Positions 27,248 through 37,278 of a stretch of DNA of 64,000 bases are shown one piece after another. The stretch lies in NCBI GenBank assembly GCA_022511065.1, contig JAFLSG010000003.1, forward strand, positions 31,651-95,650, in the 5' to 3' direction. This DNA comes from Prevotella sp. GTDB taxonomy: Bacteria > Bacteroidota > Bacteroidia > Bacteroidales > Bacteroidaceae. The notes under the pieces were generated by a model that worked only from the letters and a program-made list of their open reading frames with translations, was not told the DNA's origin and ran no database searches. How positions within the stretch are numbered: position 1 is the stretch's first letter; each line of letters opens with the position of its first letter. The translations under genes and the position numbers were made by a program.

Positions 27248-28405
27248 ATGGCACAGAAGAGAGACTACTACGAGGTGCTCGGCGTTCAGAAGAACGCATC
27301 GGAGGACGAGATCAAGAAAGCCTATCGAAAGATAGCCATCAAATACCACCCCGACCGCAACCCCGGCGACAAGGAGGCAGAGGAGAAATTTAAGGAGGCG
27401 GCAGAGGCATACAACGTGCTGCACGACCCGAAGAGCCGCCAACAGTATGACCGTTTCGGCTTTGAAGGACTCCACGGGAGCGGTGGCTTCGACGACATCT
27501 TCCGTGGCGGTGCCAGCATGAACATGGACGACATCTTCTCGATGTTCGGCGATATTTTCGGTGGTCACGGCTTCGGAGGCTTCGGCGGTCAGCGCCGTCC
27601 GCAGCAGCACCGCGGCAGCGACCTGCGCCTGAAGGTGAAGATGACATTAGAGGAAATCAACACCGGCGTGACGAAGAAGTTCAAGTTGAAGAAGGATGTG
27701 CCCTGTACCCACTGTGGAGGCAGCGGCGCAGAGGCCGGCAGCCGCAGGGAGGAATGCCCGACATGTCACGGCAGCGGCGTAATCACCCACACGACACAGA
27801 GCATCTTCGGCATGATGCAGCAGCAGAGCGTGTGCCCCGTATGCGGCGGTGAGGGTCAGGTCATCAAGAACAAGTGCAAGGAGTGCGGAGGCACGGGCGT
27901 GAACAAAGGCGAGGAAGTGGTGGAAATCAACATCCCCGCCGGTGTCGCAGGTGGTATGGTGGTAAACGTGCCGGGCAAGGGAAATGCCGGTAAGCACAAC
28001 GGTATGGCTGGAGACATACAAGTGTATATAGAGGAGGAAGAGCATGAGACCTTCATCCGCGACGGCAACGACCTGATATATAACCTGCTGCTCGACTTCC
28101 CGACAGCCACGCTCGGCGGTGAGGTGGAAATTCCCACACTCGGCGGCAGCAAACTGAAAGTGAAGCTCGACAACGGTACGCAGCCCGGCAAGACGCTGCG
28201 ACTGAAGGGCAAGGGACTGCCCGCCGTGCAGGGCTACGGCAGTGGTCGAGGCGACCTCGTGGTGAACATCAGCGTGTATGTGCCCAAGACACTGAACCGC
28301 GAAGAGCGTGAGGCCGTGGAGCGTTTCCGCCAGAGCGACAACTTCAAGGGCGACAAGCAGACGAGGGATTCCATCTTCCAGCGCTTCAAGAACTATTTCA
28401 ATTAA
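27248..28405 (+). CDS. dnaJ: Chaperone protein DnaJ
   Basis: A 385-residue type I J-protein that delivers unfolded clients to DnaK and stimulates its ATPase. The J domain (1-70) has the HPD motif at 34-36; a Gly/Phe-rich linker spans about 72-118. The zinc-finger domain holds four CxxCxGxG-type motifs with Cys pairs at 153/156, 170/173, 196/199 and 210/213, and the C-terminal client-binding domain follows. All expected residues are present. It starts 2 bases after grpE and is followed by folC after 14 bases, so folC may share the transcript. Confidence 0.97.
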   Translation: MAQKRDYYEVLGVQKNASEDEIKKAYRKIAIKYHPDRNPGDKEAEEKFKEAAEAYNVLHDPKSRQQYDRFGFEGLHGSGGFDDIFRGGASMNMDDIFSMFGDIFGGHGFGGFGGQRRPQQHRGSDLRLKVKMTLEEINTGVTKKFKLKKDVPCTHCGGSGAEAGSRREECPTCHGSGVITHTTQSIFGMMQQQSVCPVCGGEGQVIKNKCKECGGTGVNKGEEVVEINIPAGVAGGMVVNVPGKGNAGKHNGMAGDIQVYIEEEEHETFIRDGNDLIYNLLLDFPTATLGGEVEIPTLGGSKLKVKLDNGTQPGKTLRLKGKGLPAVQGYGSGRGDLVVNISVYVPKTLNREEREAVERFRQSDNFKGDKQTRDSIFQRFKNYFN

Positions 28406-28419
28406 AATACAGACAGACA

Positions 28420-29736
28420 ATGACATACAAAGAGACCTGCGACTATCTGTTCAACCAGATGCCGGCATTCGAGCATCAGGGTGCTTCCGGGTACAAGGAA
28501 GGTTTGGACACCATACTGGCACTTGACGAGCACTTCGGTCGCCCGCACAAGAAATACCACACCATCCACGTGGCAGGTACGAACGGCAAAGGCTCAACCG
28601 CGCACACGCTGTCAGCTATTCTGCAGATGTGCGGCTACAGAGTAGGTCTCTACACGTCACCCCACTTGGTGGATTTCAGCGAGCGCATCCGCGTGAACGG
28701 AGTCCCCATATCAGAGAGCTATGTCGTGGAATTCGTGGAGGCGGAGCGTGCGTATTTTGAGCCGCTGCACCCCTCATTCTTTGAGGTGACCACGGCGATG
28801 GCATTCAAATACTTCGCGGAGAAAGACGTGGAAATCGCAGTCATCGAGGTAGGTCTGGGCGGCAGGCTCGACTGCACGAACATCATCACTCCGTTGCTGT
28901 CGGTCATCACGAACATCGGCATTGACCACACCCAGTTCCTCGGCAAGGAGCCGGAGCAGATTGCCATGGAGAAGGCAGGCATCATCAAAGAGGGCGTGCC
29001 CGTTGTGATTGGTGAGGCAGCCGGAGACATCCGCACGATATTCGAGAGTGTGGCAGCAGAGGTACACGCCCCCATCGTCTTTGCCGAAGACCACAGTCAG
29101 GTACAGGACTTGGAGCGGATGCCCGGCGGAAAGCAGCAGTATCGCACGGCAGACTTCGGCATCATCACAGGAGAGCTGATCGGGGAGTTCCAGGTGAAGA
29201 ACACGAACACGGTGCTGTGCGTCGTTAAGCAACTCGAGAAGATGGGAATCCTGTGCGAGCAGCCGTGCAAGAAGGGAGAGTCGTGCATGAACCGCGAAGT
29301 GAAAGAGGGATTCCTCAAGGTGTGTGAACTGACCGGACTGAAAGGACGGTGGCAGACCGTGAGCAAAGCGCCCCACGTGGTATGCGACACGGGACACAAC
29401 ATCAGCAGTTGGGAATACCTCAGTCAGCAACTGAAGGAAATCAAGTGCGACCACATGCACATCATCTTCGCCCTGCTCGGCGACAAGGATCACTCGGGCA
29501 TCATGTCGCTGCTGCCCAAGAATGCCACCTATTATTTTACGAGGGTGAACAACAAACGCGCCCTGTCGGAGAACGTGCTGAAGATCTACGCCGCAGAGCA
29601 CGAGCTGCAAGGCGATGGATATGCAGACGTGGCAGCAGCCTACGAAGCCGCAAAAAGTGCGGCCGGTGAGAAGGACTTCATCTTCGTCGGAGGCAGCAAT
29701 TATGTGGTGGCAGAGTTCCTGAAGAACTGCATTTAG
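28420..29736 (+). CDS. folC: Folylpolyglutamate synthase/dihydrofolate synthase
   Basis: A 438-residue Mur-ligase-family enzyme that adds glutamate to dihydropteroate and to folates. The ATP-binding loop GTNGKGS lies at 53-59; the central LGGRLDCTN and DHTQFLG elements and the C-terminal CDTGHN segment are as in the family. It is cytoplasmic. The gene follows dnaJ by 14 bases with no terminator visible between them. The downstream gap to galM has a T-rich stretch and a near-consensus -7 box. FolC assignment is secure; whether both activities are present cannot be read directly. Confidence 0.93.
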   Translation: MTYKETCDYLFNQMPAFEHQGASGYKEGLDTILALDEHFGRPHKKYHTIHVAGTNGKGSTAHTLSAILQMCGYRVGLYTSPHLVDFSERIRVNGVPISESYVVEFVEAERAYFEPLHPSFFEVTTAMAFKYFAEKDVEIAVIEVGLGGRLDCTNIITPLLSVITNIGIDHTQFLGKEPEQIAMEKAGIIKEGVPVVIGEAAGDIRTIFESVAAEVHAPIVFAEDHSQVQDLERMPGGKQQYRTADFGIITGELIGEFQVKNTNTVLCVVKQLEKMGILCEQPCKKGESCMNREVKEGFLKVCELTGLKGRWQTVSKAPHVVCDTGHNISSWEYLSQQLKEIKCDHMHIIFALLGDKDHSGIMSLLPKNATYYFTRVNNKRALSENVLKIYAAEHELQGDGYADVAAAYEAAKSAAGEKDFIFVGGSNYVVAEFLKNCI

Positions 29737-29838
29737 CGTTTTTTAATATTACTGAAACATTTTTTTGGTAGAATCATTCGTCATTTCGTTTTTTTTTTCG
29801 TTACTTTGCAACAGAAACGTAACTAAAAACAACAGAAT

Positions 29839-30930
29839 ATGGCGAACACAACAGAAAACGCGAATCTGTGCGGTCTGAAGAGAGAGAACTTTCAGACCAC
29901 AGTCAATGGCAAGAAAACCGATTTGTACATTTTGAGGAACCGCAAGGGCTACGAAGTTGCCATCACCAACTATGGTGGGGCAATTTGTGCTATTATGGTG
30001 CCCGACAAGGACGGTAAAGTAGCTAACGTCATCCAGGGACACGACAACATCCAGGATGTCATCAACAGTCCGGAGCCTTTCCTCTCAACACTTATCGGAC
30101 GTTATGGAAACCGCATCGCAAAGGGACAGTTCACGCTAAACGGCAAGGAGTACCAGTTGGCTATCAACAATGGTCCGAACGCCCTGCACGGAGGCCCAAC
30201 GGGTTATCACGCACGGGTATGGGATGCACGGCAGATGGGCCCGCGCTCATTGGCGTTGCACCGCGTGTCTTCCTACGGTGAGGAAGGTTTCACGGGAGAA
30301 CTTGACATCACGGTGGAGTTCACGTTCACCGACCTTAACGAACTGATGATCGAGTATCTCGCCACGACCAACAAGAAGACCATCGTAAACCTTACCCACC
30401 ATGCTTTCTTCAGCCTGACGGGTATCGGCAACCCCACCCCGACCATAGACGACCTCGTCTGCGAAGTCAATGCGGACTACTACCTCCCCATCGACAACAC
30501 ATCCATCCCCACGGGTGAGATTCGCAAGGTGGAGGGTACACCGTTTGACTTCCGCACTCCGAAGCCTGTAGGTCAGGACATTGACGCGGACGACGAGCAG
30601 ATAAAGAACGGTGCAGGCTACGACCACTGCTTCGTGCTGAACAAGCGCGAGGAGGGCGAACTGAGCTTTGCCGCCAAGATTACCGAGCCGAAGAGCGGGC
30701 GCACGCTGGAAGTGCTCACTACCGAGCCGGGCGTACAGCTATACAGCGACAACTGGGCTGACGGTTATGCCGGGCAGAACGGTGCGACATTCCCCCGCCG
30801 CAGCGGTATCTGCTTCGAGTGCCAGCACTTCCCCGACACGCCAAATCATCCTTACTTCCCGAGTGTCGTGCTCAACCCGGGTGAGCGTTACAAGCAGAAG
30901 ACAATCTATCGCTTCGGCGTGGCAGAGTGA
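29839..30930 (+). CDS. galM: Aldose 1-epimerase (cytoplasmic)
   Basis: A 363-residue mutarotase that interconverts alpha and beta anomers of galactose and related sugars. GRYGNRI near residue 94, NALHGG near 120 and THHAFFSL near 193 are the GalM signature and contain the conserved catalytic His; the C-terminal TTEPGVQLY includes the catalytic Glu. There is no signal peptide. It begins a galM-MFS transporter-galK cluster that would carry out galactose uptake, anomer conversion and phosphorylation. A second mutarotase, exported, is encoded 3 kb downstream. Confidence 0.93.
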   Translation: MANTTENANLCGLKRENFQTTVNGKKTDLYILRNRKGYEVAITNYGGAICAIMVPDKDGKVANVIQGHDNIQDVINSPEPFLSTLIGRYGNRIAKGQFTLNGKEYQLAINNGPNALHGGPTGYHARVWDARQMGPRSLALHRVSSYGEEGFTGELDITVEFTFTDLNELMIEYLATTNKKTIVNLTHHAFFSLTGIGNPTPTIDDLVCEVNADYYLPIDNTSIPTGEIRKVEGTPFDFRTPKPVGQDIDADDEQIKNGAGYDHCFVLNKREEGELSFAAKITEPKSGRTLEVLTTEPGVQLYSDNWADGYAGQNGATFPRRSGICFECQHFPDTPNHPYFPSVVLNPGERYKQKTIYRFGVAE

Positions 30931-30972
30931 GCAGAGTTCACGAACTGAAAACAGATAAACAAAGCAAGAAAT

Positions 30973-32250
30973 ATGACTCAAGAAAAGAACAATGGCAAAC
31001 TGATAGCCATTATCACAATGTGTTTCATCTTCGCGATGATTAGTTTCGTTACCAACATGGGAGCGCCCTTTGGTAACATCTGGGGATTCGAGTATCCTTT
31101 TGCCAAGGCATGGGGTAACCTGATGAACTTCACAGCCTACCTGTTCATGGGTATTCCCGCAGGTAAGATGCTCACCAAGTATGGTTACAAGAAGACTGCG
31201 CTATGCGCCCTCGCCGTGGGTGTGATTGGTCTGGTTTTCCAGTATCTCTCCAGCCTCGTGGGTGCAGGAACATATGTGTTCACCTATGACAGCATTCCCG
31301 TGGCTCTTAACCTTATCATCTACCTGCTCGGTGCATTCATCTGCGGTTTCTGCGTATGTATGCTCAACACCGTGGTGAACCCGATGCTGAATCTGCTCGG
31401 CGGTGGTGGTAACAAAGGTAACCAGCTCATCCAGGTGGGCGGTACGCTGAACTCGCTGACTGGTACGCTGACCCCACTGCTCGCAGGTATTCTCGTAGGT
31501 ACGGTAACGGCAGACACCAGTATGAGCGATGTGGCTCCGCTGCTGTTCATCGGTATGGCGGTATTCACGATATCGTTCTTCATCATCCGTGCGGTGGCTA
31601 TCCCCGAGCCAAACCTCGGCAAGGCTGACGTGAAGTACGAGCGCAGTCCGCTCGCATTCCGCCATTGTCTGCTCGGCGTGATTGCCATCTTCTTCTATGT
31701 AGGTATTGAAATCGGTGTACCAATGCAGCTGAACTTCTACATCACCAACCTCGGTTTCGAGGGCTCTGCAGCCATCGGCGGTTCATTTGCCGCAGCATAC
31801 TGGTTACTGATGATGATTGGCCGTGCCGGTTCGAGCGCCATCTCTGGTAAGGTTTCCACCAAGTTGCAGATGACGGCCGTGTCCTCACTTGCCATTGCCT
31901 TCCTGCTCATTGCCATCTTCATGCCTGAGAGTGTCAGCCTGTCTGTAAGCGGGCACGATGTTCCTTTCAAGTGCGTGCTGATTGCAGCTTGCGGTCTCTG
32001 CACCTCTATCATGTGGGGCGGCATCTTCAACCTCTCGGTTGAGGGACTTGGCAAATACACCGAGGCTGCTTCCGGTATCTTCATGACGATGGTTGTCGGT
32101 GGTGGTGTGATGCCCCTCATTCAAGAGACTATCGCCAATTCCGCAGGCCCGATTGCCAGTTACTGGTTGGTTATCGCGATGCTCGCATACATCCTGTTCT
32201 ACGCCCTTGTCGGCTGCAAGAACGTAAATACGGACATTAAAGTGGATTAA
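30973..32250 (+). CDS. MFS sugar transporter, probably galactose or glucose/galactose
   Basis: A 425-residue protein with about 12 membrane helices, a major facilitator family member. The N-terminal half resembles the FucP/GluP-type sugar:proton symporters, with an AYLFMGIPAGKMLTKYGYKK loop and a GGGGNKGN stretch in the central region. The substrate is inferred from position between galM (43 bases upstream) and galK (36 bases downstream). Fucose and glucose transport are the main alternatives. The operon order galM-transporter-galK is common in Bacteroidales. Confidence 0.85.
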   Translation: MTQEKNNGKLIAIITMCFIFAMISFVTNMGAPFGNIWGFEYPFAKAWGNLMNFTAYLFMGIPAGKMLTKYGYKKTALCALAVGVIGLVFQYLSSLVGAGTYVFTYDSIPVALNLIIYLLGAFICGFCVCMLNTVVNPMLNLLGGGGNKGNQLIQVGGTLNSLTGTLTPLLAGILVGTVTADTSMSDVAPLLFIGMAVFTISFFIIRAVAIPEPNLGKADVKYERSPLAFRHCLLGVIAIFFYVGIEIGVPMQLNFYITNLGFEGSAAIGGSFAAAYWLLMMIGRAGSSAISGKVSTKLQMTAVSSLAIAFLLIAIFMPESVSLSVSGHDVPFKCVLIAACGLCTSIMWGGIFNLSVEGLGKYTEAASGIFMTMVVGGGVMPLIQETIANSAGPIASYWLVIAMLAYILFYALVGCKNVNTDIKVD

Positions 32251-32286
32251 TTCTTATTTTACAAACCTATAAAACATTTTAAGATT

Positions 32287-33450
32287 ATGGACATTGAATT
32301 TGTAAGAAGCCGTTTCATCAAGCATTTTGACGGAAAGACTGGTAATGTATATGCATCTCCCGGACGTATCAACCTGATAGGTGAGCACACCGATTATAAT
32401 GGTGGCTTCGTATTCCCCGGTGCAGTAGATAAGGGTATCATGGCAGAAATGCGCGTCAATGGTACGGAAGACACCGTGATGGCATACGCCATTGACCTGA
32501 AAGACCGCGTGGATTTCAAGTTGAGCGACCCCGATGGCCCCCGTGCAAGCTGGGCACGATACATCTATGGTATCGCCCTCGAGATGAAGAAATTAGGCGT
32601 TCCCGTTAAAGGTTTTAACATTGCCTTCGCAGGTGATGTTCCCCTCGGTGCGGGTATGTCTTCCTCCGCTGCGATGGAAAGCTGCTTCGCCTGTGGTCTG
32701 AATGACCTCTTCGGCGAGAACAAGGTGAGCCAGTGGGACATGGTATTGGCTGGTCAGGCTACGGAGCATAACTACTGTGGTGTGAACTGCGGTATCATGG
32801 ACCAGTTTGCTTCCGTATTCGGTAAGGCTGGTTGCCTGATGCGTCTGGACTGCCGCAGCCGTGAGTTCGAGTATTTCCCGTTCAAGCCCGATGGCTATCG
32901 CCTCGTGCTGCTCGACTCCGTGGTGAAGCACCAGTTGGCAGGTTCTCCCTACAATGACCGCCGCAACTCTTGTGAGAACGTGGTGAAGCACATTCAGGCA
33001 AAGCATCCGGAAGGCAAGTTCGAGACATTGCGCGACTGCACATGGGAGCAGCTTGACGAGGTTCGCGCCGAAGTGGGCGAAGAGGATTACAAGCGCGCCA
33101 AGTTCGTGCTCGGTGAGAAAGACCGCGTACTTGCTGTCTGCGACGCACTGAACGAGGGCGACTACGAGAAGGTTGGTGAACTGATGTATCAGACCCACGA
33201 GGGACTTTCCAAGGACTATGAGGTTTCTTGTGAGGAGCTTGACTATCTGAACGACCTGGCAAAGGAGAACGGTGTGACTGGTAGCCGCATCATGGGTGGC
33301 GGTTTCGGTGGCTGCACCATCAACCTGGTACGCAACGACCTCTATAAGACTTTCGTCGAGAACGCCAAGAAGAAGTTCAACGAGAAGTATGGTCATGAGC
33401 CGAAAGTCTATGATGTAGTCATCGGCGACGGTTCACGCAGAGTATGCTAA
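32287..33450 (+). CDS. galK: Galactokinase
   Basis: A 387-residue GHMP kinase that phosphorylates alpha-D-galactose at C1. The galactokinase signature GRINLIGEHTDYNG is at 26-39, the ATP-binding loop PLGAGMSSSAAM at 119-130, and the third GHMP motif MGGGFGGCTINLV near residue 337. The family assignment is very safe. It ends the gal cluster; a strong hairpin terminator follows at 33497-33537, which separates it from the arabinose operon. galT is not in the window. Confidence 0.97.
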   Translation: MDIEFVRSRFIKHFDGKTGNVYASPGRINLIGEHTDYNGGFVFPGAVDKGIMAEMRVNGTEDTVMAYAIDLKDRVDFKLSDPDGPRASWARYIYGIALEMKKLGVPVKGFNIAFAGDVPLGAGMSSSAAMESCFACGLNDLFGENKVSQWDMVLAGQATEHNYCGVNCGIMDQFASVFGKAGCLMRLDCRSREFEYFPFKPDGYRLVLLDSVVKHQLAGSPYNDRRNSCENVVKHIQAKHPEGKFETLRDCTWEQLDEVRAEVGEEDYKRAKFVLGEKDRVLAVCDALNEGDYEKVGELMYQTHEGLSKDYEVSCEELDYLNDLAKENGVTGSRIMGGGFGGCTINLVRNDLYKTFVENAKKKFNEKYGHEPKVYDVVIGDGSRRVC

Positions 33451-33496
33451 TCCCCCTTCCGTAAGCACGTTTTTGTGTTTACAAAGGTTAAATATG

Positions 33497-33537
33497 TGCG
33501 GTAGAGTGTAAAAAATACACTTTACCGCATTTTTTTA
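33497..33537 (+). terminator. Intrinsic terminator after galK
   Basis: A 14-base-pair stem (33497-33510 with 33516-33529, one G-T pair) is followed by an eight-T run. It separates the galactose cluster from the arabinose operon. Confidence 0.88.
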
Positions 33538-33549
33538 TATCTTTTTTCC

Positions 33550-33581
33550 TTGTCGGTTCAAAAATAAGTTGTAAATTTACA
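33550..33581 (+). promoter_or_regulatory. Promoter with overlapping palindrome, start of arabinose operon
   Basis: TTG (33550-33552), 19 bases, TAAATTTA (33572-33579) approximates the vegetative promoter, lacking the final G. The -7 region lies inside the perfect palindrome TGTAAATTTACA (33570-33581). A repressor site overlapping the promoter is plausible, and AraR, encoded in the same operon, is the natural candidate. Confidence 0.5.
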
Positions 33582-33626
33582 CCCAAATTGAAGATTACCT
33601 AAATAAGAAACTTAAAACAAGGAAAA

Positions 33627-34820
33627 ATGAGAACACTCAGAGGAACTTTAGTGGGACTCGGCGCAGCTGCGCTGATGCTCTCCGCTTGTGCCGGTAGCCA
33701 AGAGGCTCCGCAGCTCACGGTCTCGGGTCTTGACCCCGCCAAGTTTGACACAGTTTTTCAGGGCAAGCCTGTGAAACTTTACACCCTGAAAAACAAGAAC
33801 GGTATGGAAGTGTGCATCACCAACTACGGTGGTCGCGTGGTATCTCTCGTCGTTCCCGACAAGGATGGTACCCCGACGGACGTTGTGCTCGGCTTTGACA
33901 ACATCGCCCAGTACACCGACACCCTCAAGACACCCACCGACTACGGTTCAAGCGTAGGTCGCTACGCCAACCGCATCAAGGACGGTAAGTTCACGTTGGA
34001 GGACAAGGAGTATCAGCTGCGTCTGAACGACCGCGGTCCTTTCGGGCAGAACTGCCTGCACGGTGGCGGTAACAGCGGTTGGATGCACAAGGTATATGAT
34101 GCCGAGCAAATAGGTGACTCCATCCTGCGTCTCACCATCGTGGCACCTCACGGCGAGAACGGTTTCCCTGGAAAGGTGATGGCAACCACTATCTATAAGG
34201 TGACAGCAGATAATACGCTCGATATGGTTTGGGAGGCAGAGACGGATAAGCCTACCATCATCAACCAGACGAACCACAACTACTATAACCTCAGCGGCGA
34301 CTTCACGCAGCCGGGTTATGACATGGTGCTCTATGTGAATGCCGACAACTTCACCCCGAGCGATAGGGCATACATCCCGACTGGCGAAATCAAGTCTGTG
34401 GAGGGAACGCCTATGGACTTCCGTGAGCCGCATGCCATCGGAGACAGCATCCATTCGGAGTTTGACCAGATCCGGAATGCAACGGGCTACGACCACAACT
34501 TCTGCCTCAACACTTACAAGGACGGTAAGGGTGATGACACGCAGGTGTGCGCCAGCCTCTACTCTCCCAAGACGGGTATCTTCATGGAGATGTTCACCAA
34601 CGAGCCAGGCGTGCAGGTTTATTCGGGCAACTTCCAAGGCGTAGGTCCTGACGCGAAGATTGCCCGCAAGCATGGCCTCACCTATCCGAAGCATGTCAGC
34701 GTGTGCCTTGAGAGCCAGAAATATCCCGACTCTCCCAACCACAAGGAATGGGCACAGCCTACGCTGAACCCGGGCGAGAAGTATTACAGCCACGCCGCCT
34801 ACAGATTTTCCGTAAAGTAA
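33627..34820 (+). CDS. Exported lipoprotein mutarotase (aldose 1-epimerase family)
   Basis: A 397-residue lipoprotein with the lipobox LSAC (Cys about residue 21). The rest is a full galactose mutarotase fold: GRYANRI near residue 112, NCLHGG near 145, TNHNYYNL near 216 and a C-terminal TNEPGVQVY with the catalytic Glu. It would equilibrate sugar anomers in the periplasm before uptake. It is the first gene of the arabinose operon, 26 bases from the symporter gene, so its physiological substrate may be L-arabinose and not galactose. The fold assignment is firm and the substrate is inference. Confidence 0.88.
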   Translation: MRTLRGTLVGLGAAALMLSACAGSQEAPQLTVSGLDPAKFDTVFQGKPVKLYTLKNKNGMEVCITNYGGRVVSLVVPDKDGTPTDVVLGFDNIAQYTDTLKTPTDYGSSVGRYANRIKDGKFTLEDKEYQLRLNDRGPFGQNCLHGGGNSGWMHKVYDAEQIGDSILRLTIVAPHGENGFPGKVMATTIYKVTADNTLDMVWEAETDKPTIINQTNHNYYNLSGDFTQPGYDMVLYVNADNFTPSDRAYIPTGEIKSVEGTPMDFREPHAIGDSIHSEFDQIRNATGYDHNFCLNTYKDGKGDDTQVCASLYSPKTGIFMEMFTNEPGVQVYSGNFQGVGPDAKIARKHGLTYPKHVSVCLESQKYPDSPNHKEWAQPTLNPGEKYYSHAAYRFSVK

Positions 34821-34845
34821 GTAATCATCTAAAAAACGTATCAAT

Positions 34846-36591
34846 ATGAACTGGAATTCAAGTGAGTTTTTGTGGCTCGACTGGGTAGTACTCGCCGCAG
34901 GAGTCATGGGAATCGTATGGGCGGTTTACCGTGCCATCAAGAAAGACAAGGAGAAAATGAAGGGTGCCGATAGTCAGGACTACCTGTTCGGAAAAGGCGA
35001 ACCCTGGTACATCATCGGTGCGGCCATCTTTGCCGCCAACATTGGCTCTGAGCACTTGGTTGGTTTGGCCGGTACGGGTGCGAAAGACGGCGTGGGCATG
35101 GCTCACTGGGAGATGCAGGGCTGGATGATTCTCATCCTCGGCTGGCTCTTCGTGCCGTTCTATCAGTTGCTGAACAATAAGATGGGCAAGATCATTACAA
35201 TGCCCGACTTCCTGAAGTTCCGCTATACACAGCGCACGGGTTCGTGGCTGTCCATCATCACGCTGATTGCCTATGTGCTCACGAAAGTCAGTGTAACGGC
35301 CTTCACGGGCGGTATCTTCTTTGAGTATCTGCTCGGTCTCCCGTTCTGGTGGGGCGCCATCGGTCTGATTGCCGTTACTGCGGTGTTCACCGTATTTGGT
35401 GGTATGAAGGGCGTGATGACACTCTCTGCTATCCAGACACCTATTCTTATTATAGGCTCGTTCCTCGTGCTGTTCCTCGGTTTGAACATTCTCGGTGATG
35501 GCAGCATCAGCGCAGGATGGGCAGCCATGATGGATGTCTGCAACAAAGCCCATGATGGATTCGGAACGACCCACATGTTCCATACTGACGCAGCCGACCC
35601 GATGTATCCCCAGTTCCCGGGCTACGTCGTATTCCTCGGTGCTTCCATCATCGGTTTCTGGTACTGGTGTACCGACCAGCACATCGTTCAGCGTGTACTC
35701 GGTCAGACAAAGGGCGAGGACAACTCCGTCGTGATGAAGCGCGCCCGTCGCGGTACGATTGCCGCCGGTTATTTCAAACTGCTCCCCGTATTCATGTTCC
35801 TTATCCCCGGTATGGTGGCATTCGCCTTGTCACAGAAGACGGGCAGCGGTATCGTGATGGACATCACCAACACGCACGACACTGACGGTGCTTTCGCCAT
35901 GATGGTGAAGAACATCCTGCCCGCAGGTGTGAAGGGTATCGTGACCATCGGTTTCATCTGCGCACTCGTGGCTTCCCTCGCAGCATTCTTCAACAGCTGC
36001 GCTACGCTCTTCACTGAAGACTTCTACAAGCCGATGAAGAAAGGCATGAGCGAGGCTCACTATGTACTCGTTGGCCGTATCGCTACCGTGGTGGTTGTGA
36101 TTCTCGGTTTGGCATGGATGCCCGTCATGATGAGCATGGGCAACCTCTACTCTTATCTGCAAGACATCCAGTCACTTATCGCCCCGGCAATGGTTGCTGT
36201 GTTCACGCTCGGTATCTTCTCCAAGAAGATTACACCGAAAGCCGGTGAATGGGGACTCATTGGTGGCTTCCTTATCGGTATGGTTCGCCTGCTCACCAAC
36301 GTAGTGACTGAGTCAGGGAAGGCAACGATGGAGGGTGCATTCTGGGAGAACACCGCATGGTTCTGGCAGACCAACTGGCTCATCTTCGAGTGCTGGCTGC
36401 TGGTGTTCATCGTACTGATGATGGTGGTAATTTCCTGCTTCACGGCTGCTCCTTCGAAAGAGCAGGTGGAGGCCATCACCTTCACAGGTGACTACCGCAA
36501 GCAGATACGCGAGAGCTGGGGTGTCTGGGACATCGTGGCAACGCTCGGAGTCGTGGCACTCTGCAGCTGCTTCTACTATTATTTCTGGTAA
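34846..36591 (+). CDS. Sodium/solute symporter family transporter, probably L-arabinose
   Basis: A 581-residue protein with about 14 membrane helices of the SSS/SGLT family, which couples sodium entry to uptake of sugars or other solutes. Typical features include the ANIGSEHLVGLAGTGA segment near residue 64 and FWYWCTDQHIVQRVLGQ near 270, both close to those of sugar-transporting SGLT proteins. The substrate is inferred from context, between an exported mutarotase and araR-araDAB. It is followed after 9 bases by araR. Confidence 0.9.
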   Translation: MNWNSSEFLWLDWVVLAAGVMGIVWAVYRAIKKDKEKMKGADSQDYLFGKGEPWYIIGAAIFAANIGSEHLVGLAGTGAKDGVGMAHWEMQGWMILILGWLFVPFYQLLNNKMGKIITMPDFLKFRYTQRTGSWLSIITLIAYVLTKVSVTAFTGGIFFEYLLGLPFWWGAIGLIAVTAVFTVFGGMKGVMTLSAIQTPILIIGSFLVLFLGLNILGDGSISAGWAAMMDVCNKAHDGFGTTHMFHTDAADPMYPQFPGYVVFLGASIIGFWYWCTDQHIVQRVLGQTKGEDNSVVMKRARRGTIAAGYFKLLPVFMFLIPGMVAFALSQKTGSGIVMDITNTHDTDGAFAMMVKNILPAGVKGIVTIGFICALVASLAAFFNSCATLFTEDFYKPMKKGMSEAHYVLVGRIATVVVVILGLAWMPVMMSMGNLYSYLQDIQSLIAPAMVAVFTLGIFSKKITPKAGEWGLIGGFLIGMVRLLTNVVTESGKATMEGAFWENTAWFWQTNWLIFECWLLVFIVLMMVVISCFTAAPSKEQVEAITFTGDYRKQIRESWGVWDIVATLGVVALCSCFYYYFW

Positions 36592-36600
36592 TCAGCCCGT

Positions 36601-37278
36601 ATGACGCAGTTTTATAGCGAGCATTCCAAAGTCTGGTTGTCGGTGGACTGCATTATCTTCGGCTTCGACGAAGGTAAGCTGAAGATACTCATCGGCAGAC
36701 GAAAGATGGATCCCGGTCGTGGCGAATGGAGCCTCTATGGAGGCTTCGTCGCCAACGACGAGAGCCTTGACGAGGCTGCCGCGCGCACGCTCTATGAGCT
36801 GACGGGGCTCCGCAACCTGTTCATGCGGCAGGTGGGTGCCTTCGGTAACGTGGATCGCGACCCGGGAGAGCGAGTGGTGTCTATCGCCTACTATGCCCTC
36901 ATCAACGTGAAGGACTACGATGACGAGCACCGCAAAGCGCATGGCGTGGAGTGGATGGACGTGAATGAAATCCCGAAGCTCTACTCTGACCACAACGCGA
37001 TGGTGAAGCAAGCTATAAAACTGATGCGCCAAAAACTGCACACTGAGCCTGTGGGCTTCCGTCTCCTCCCTACCCTCTTCACGTTCAGCCAACTGCAAAA
37101 GCTCTATGAGGCGGTGAACGGCGAGGAACTTGACAAACGCAATTTTCGCAAGCGCGTCAAGGAGATGGACTTCATTGAAAAGACGGAGCTCATCGACAAA
37201 ACAGGCTCAAAGCGCGGCGCATATCTCTACCGATTCAACTATCGGGCATACAAGGAAGACCCATCCTTCAAATTATAG
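36601..37278 (+). CDS. araR: AraR-type Nudix-related transcriptional regulator
   Basis: A 225-residue protein with an N-terminal Nudix-like domain and a C-terminal winged-helix domain (about 145-220). The Nudix box (48-70) is degenerate: GFVANDE is kept, but REUxEE reads RTLYEL, so T63 and L67 replace conserved Glu positions and hydrolase activity is unlikely. This matches the NrtR/AraR regulator family; AraR of Bacteroides thetaiotaomicron is a Nudix-type repressor of arabinose use. Here it lies within the arabinose operon between the symporter and araD, which supports the assignment. Ligand (arabinose) and operator are inference; the palindrome at 33570-33581 is a candidate. Confidence 0.85.
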   Translation: MTQFYSEHSKVWLSVDCIIFGFDEGKLKILIGRRKMDPGRGEWSLYGGFVANDESLDEAAARTLYELTGLRNLFMRQVGAFGNVDRDPGERVVSIAYYALINVKDYDDEHRKAHGVEWMDVNEIPKLYSDHNAMVKQAIKLMRQKLHTEPVGFRLLPTLFTFSQLQKLYEAVNGEELDKRNFRKRVKEMDFIEKTELIDKTGSKRGAYLYRFNYRAYKEDPSFKL

